Below, piece after piece: positions 14,323-15,712 of a stretch of DNA of 15,712 nucleotides (positions are counted from its first letter, which is position 1; each line of letters starts with the position of its first letter). The translations under genes and the position numbers were made by a program. Below the pieces are notes generated by a model. It had not been told where the DNA came from. It did no database searches and saw nothing but the letters and a program-made list of their open reading frames with translations. The stretch is taken from the NCBI GenBank assembly GCA_913054415.1, contig CAJXII010000020.1, positions 1 through 15,712 on the forward strand, given 5' to 3'. The stretch comes from an uncultured Arcobacter sp. (GTDB taxonomy: Bacteria; Campylobacterota; Campylobacteria; Campylobacterales; Arcobacteraceae).

Positions 14323-15087
14323 CTATTTTCCCCAATTTATTTTTGCTATAGTTGGTAATTTGCATTTAAAACTATTAGCTTTTATTCTATATAGCAACAT
14401 ATCAATAAGCTCTTCATCTACTTGATTTGCTACTAACTCCTCTTTTGTCTTGTTGTTATCTATAAGCTCTTTTAGGACATCATCCATTTGTTTATATGTA
14501 TATCCTAGATCATCCTCATCACTTTGATCTTCCCAAAGATCAGCACTTGGTTTTTTATCTAATATCTCTTGTGGAACTCCTAAAAATTCACCAAAAGCAT
14601 ACTCATCACTTTTATACATCTCCCCTATTGGATTAATAGCACAAGCAGTATCTCCATATAGTGTCCCATATCCTAAAAGTATCTCTGATTTATTACTTGT
14701 GCCTATTACAATAGCATCCTCTTTTGCACTAATATCATATAGCACAGCCATCCTTGCTCTTGCACTAAAATTACCAATTCTAAGTGGCGTAGCATCTTTT
14801 ATATTGTCAAAATAACCTTTAACTATTGGAGCTATTTGCACCACCTCGTAATCTATATTAAACTTATCACATAGTATTTTGGCATCTTTTAAGCTATTGT
14901 CACTTGATAAATGTGATGGAAGAAATACACCTTTGAAGTTATCGCCAAAAGCCTCTTTTGCTAGTATAGCAACAATAGCACTATCAAGCCCACCACTTAT
15001 ACCAAGGACTGCTTTTTTTAATCCTATATTGTTTAATTCATCTCTTAAAAAAGTTATCATTTGGTTTTTAATATCTAAAAAATTCAT
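14323..15087 (-). CDS. nadE: NH3-dependent NAD+ synthetase
   Basis: Last step of NAD synthesis: adenylation and amidation of nicotinate adenine dinucleotide with ATP and ammonia. The 254 residues contain only the synthetase domain, with no glutaminase (nitrilase) domain, so ammonia is the nitrogen donor. The PP-loop ATP-pyrophosphatase motif SGGLDS is at 31-36. GTSNKSEILLGYGTLYGD and the following ACAINPIG form the NaAD and adenylate site. KKPSADLWEDQSDEDDLGY is the conserved mobile loop. ATG 15087 has AAGGTG about 5 nt upstream. It follows the SH3 protein gene by 45 nt and precedes the DegT gene by 2 nt, so it is probably first or second in the operon. I see no convincing separate promoter in the 45-nt gap. 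Confidence 0.97.
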   Translation of the reverse strand: MNFLDIKNQMITFLRDELNNIGLKKAVLGISGGLDSAIVAILAKEAFGDNFKGVFLPSHLSSDNSLKDAKILCDKFNIDYEVVQIAPIVKGYFDNIKDATPLRIGNFSARARMAVLYDISAKEDAIVIGTSNKSEILLGYGTLYGDTACAINPIGEMYKSDEYAFGEFLGVPQEILDKKPSADLWEDQSDEDDLGYTYKQMDDVLKELIDNNKTKEELVANQVDEELIDMLLYRIKANSFKCKLPTIAKINWGK

Positions 15088-15132
15088 AACTTCACCTTAT
15101 ATTATTTTCTAAGTATTTTATCGAAAAATATA

Positions 15133-15633
15133 TTAATACTCTATTTTATGTAGTAAAAATTTAGCAACATAACCATTTTGATCAGCCAATTTACACCATT
15201 TATATTTGTTGCAAAAACTAATTTTTATTTTCTGATTAAAAGTAATTTGTCCTATGATTTTTGATTTTAAAGATGGGTATTGTCTAATATTTATACTTTG
15301 AGTATCTATACTATATAATACATTTGAATTGTCTTGATTATGGATAAGTTGTTGTTTATAGCTATTTAAAATATTAGCTTGTTGATCAGATTTCAATTTA
15401 TCTAACTCTTGGATAATATAATCTATTTTTTGTTGTAATATTTTGATATCATTGGTATTGCTAGTTATATTAGTTTTTTGATTTTTTATATCATGAAGCA
15501 TAGAGGTAAATCCTATTTTAAACAAAAACATCTCTAGTTGAGTAGCCTTTTTTGTGCTATTGTTTTCATTGGCATAAATTGTATTACCACTTAGTATAAA
15601 TACTATAAATAGATTAAAAATATTTTTTATCAT
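15133..15633 (-). CDS. Exported coiled-coil protein with C-terminal bacterial SH3 (SH3b) domain
   Basis: A 166-residue secreted or periplasmic protein of unknown specific role. The signal peptide covers residues 1-21 (charged start, hydrophobic IFNLFIVFIL core, probable cleavage after IYA). A Gln/Asn/Lys-rich heptad-like region at about 48-90 (LQQKIDYIIQELDKLK) probably forms a coiled coil. An SH3b domain occupies about 111-164, with SINIRQYPSLKSKIIGQI, the KWCKL turn and a final GYVAKFLL strand typical of SH3_3 domains that bind peptidoglycan or protein ligands. This points to cell-wall attachment; a catalytic domain is absent. Two adjacent ATGs exist (15636, 15633); the second has the better spacing from AAGG and is used. 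It has its own extended -10 promoter and may be the first gene of the nadE-pgi operon. Confidence 0.85.
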   Translation of the reverse strand: MIKNIFNLFIVFILSGNTIYANENNSTKKATQLEMFLFKIGFTSMLHDIKNQKTNITSNTNDIKILQQKIDYIIQELDKLKSDQQANILNSYKQQLIHNQDNSNVLYSIDTQSINIRQYPSLKSKIIGQITFNQKIKISFCNKYKWCKLADQNGYVAKFLLHKIEY

Positions 15634-15654
15634 CATCTCCCTTTTTTGTTTAAC

Positions 15655-15663
15655 ATTATAACA
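15655..15663 (-). promoter_or_regulatory. Extended -10 promoter of the SH3 protein gene (possibly of the nadE-pgi operon)
   Basis: Minus-strand TGTTATAAT (15663 to 15655) is a perfect extended -10, identical to that of htpG. It lies 21 nt before the coding start, with a GGGAG-type ribosome binding site between. No good -35 is seen. Confidence 0.65.
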
Positions 15664-15712
15664 GATTTGACTGCAAAAATCATATCAGTTTTATCTTTAT
15701 ATTTGATATATA

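Noticed and set aside
14321..14365. ATG at 14365 as the start of the DegT gene, giving a 15-residue extension overlapping nadE
   Set aside because: The extension has no family counterpart, while ATG 14320 gives the expected N-terminus and has GGGGA upstream.
15088..15132. A separate promoter for nadE in the 45-nt gap after the SH3 gene (TAAAAT-like hexamer)
   Set aside because: No -35 and only a weak -10 in very AT-rich DNA; indistinguishable from background.
1..15712. CRISPR arrays, tRNA/rRNA genes, transposases, attachment sites, phage genes
   Set aside because: Reading through both strands showed none; almost all sequence is accounted for by conserved core genes of uniform composition.

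Overview
The window is an AT-rich (about 30% G+C by eye), very densely packed stretch of a bacterial chromosome with no mobile element, RNA gene or repeat array that I can see. Gene content and order point to a Gram-negative of the Campylobacterota (Campylobacter/Arcobacter/Sulfurimonas-like). The markers are a fdx-ppx pair, a DUF5718 gene, a short (about 400 aa) glucose-6-phosphate isomerase, a monofunctional hisB, the kdsC-lptC-lptA-engB cluster, and nadE next to lpxK. Heavy use of ATA and AGA codons fits. I cannot name the genus from sequence alone. Layout, left to right. (1) 1-2308, minus strand: a ferredoxin, a Ppx/GppA-type phosphatase, diacylglycerol kinase and the first 78 codons of a membrane protein, probably a phosphoethanolamine transferase, form one tightly packed operon running off the left edge. 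(2) 2410-3748, plus: a DEAD-box RNA helicase with its own good promoter and an apparent ATC start codon. (3) 3738-4574, minus: a DUF5718 protein carrying fumarylacetoacetase-like motifs. It converges on the helicase with overlapping ends and diverges from hisB across a 60-bp gap with overlapping opposed -10 boxes. (4) 4635-7790, plus: hisB-kdsC-lptC-lptA-engB-GNAT (ArgA-like), nearly all overlapping. This joins histidine and probably arginine synthesis to Kdo production, LPS transport and a ribosome-assembly GTPase. (5) 7771-10155, minus: htpG with a strong extended -10 promoter, a CIRCE-like inverted repeat (HrcA operator) upstream of it, and a translationally coupled acidic 124-aa protein of unknown function. 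(6) 10180-15636, minus: an exported coiled-coil/SH3b protein, then nadE, a DegT-family aminotransferase, lpxK, galU and pgi, the last five overlapping or only bases apart. Functionally the window is dominated by envelope building: lipid A kinase (LpxK), Kdo (KdsC), LPS transport (LptC, LptA), sugar nucleotides (GalU, Pgi, DegT), and lipid recycling after head-group transfer (DgkA plus the putative transferase). Core metabolism and stress genes are interleaved. The features most worth checking are the ATC start of the helicase gene, the CIRCE-like site at htpG, the uncharacterised protein coupled to htpG, the FAH-like site in DUF5718, and the aberrant active-site loop of the DegT enzyme. I found no clear sign of a wholly new multi-gene system.
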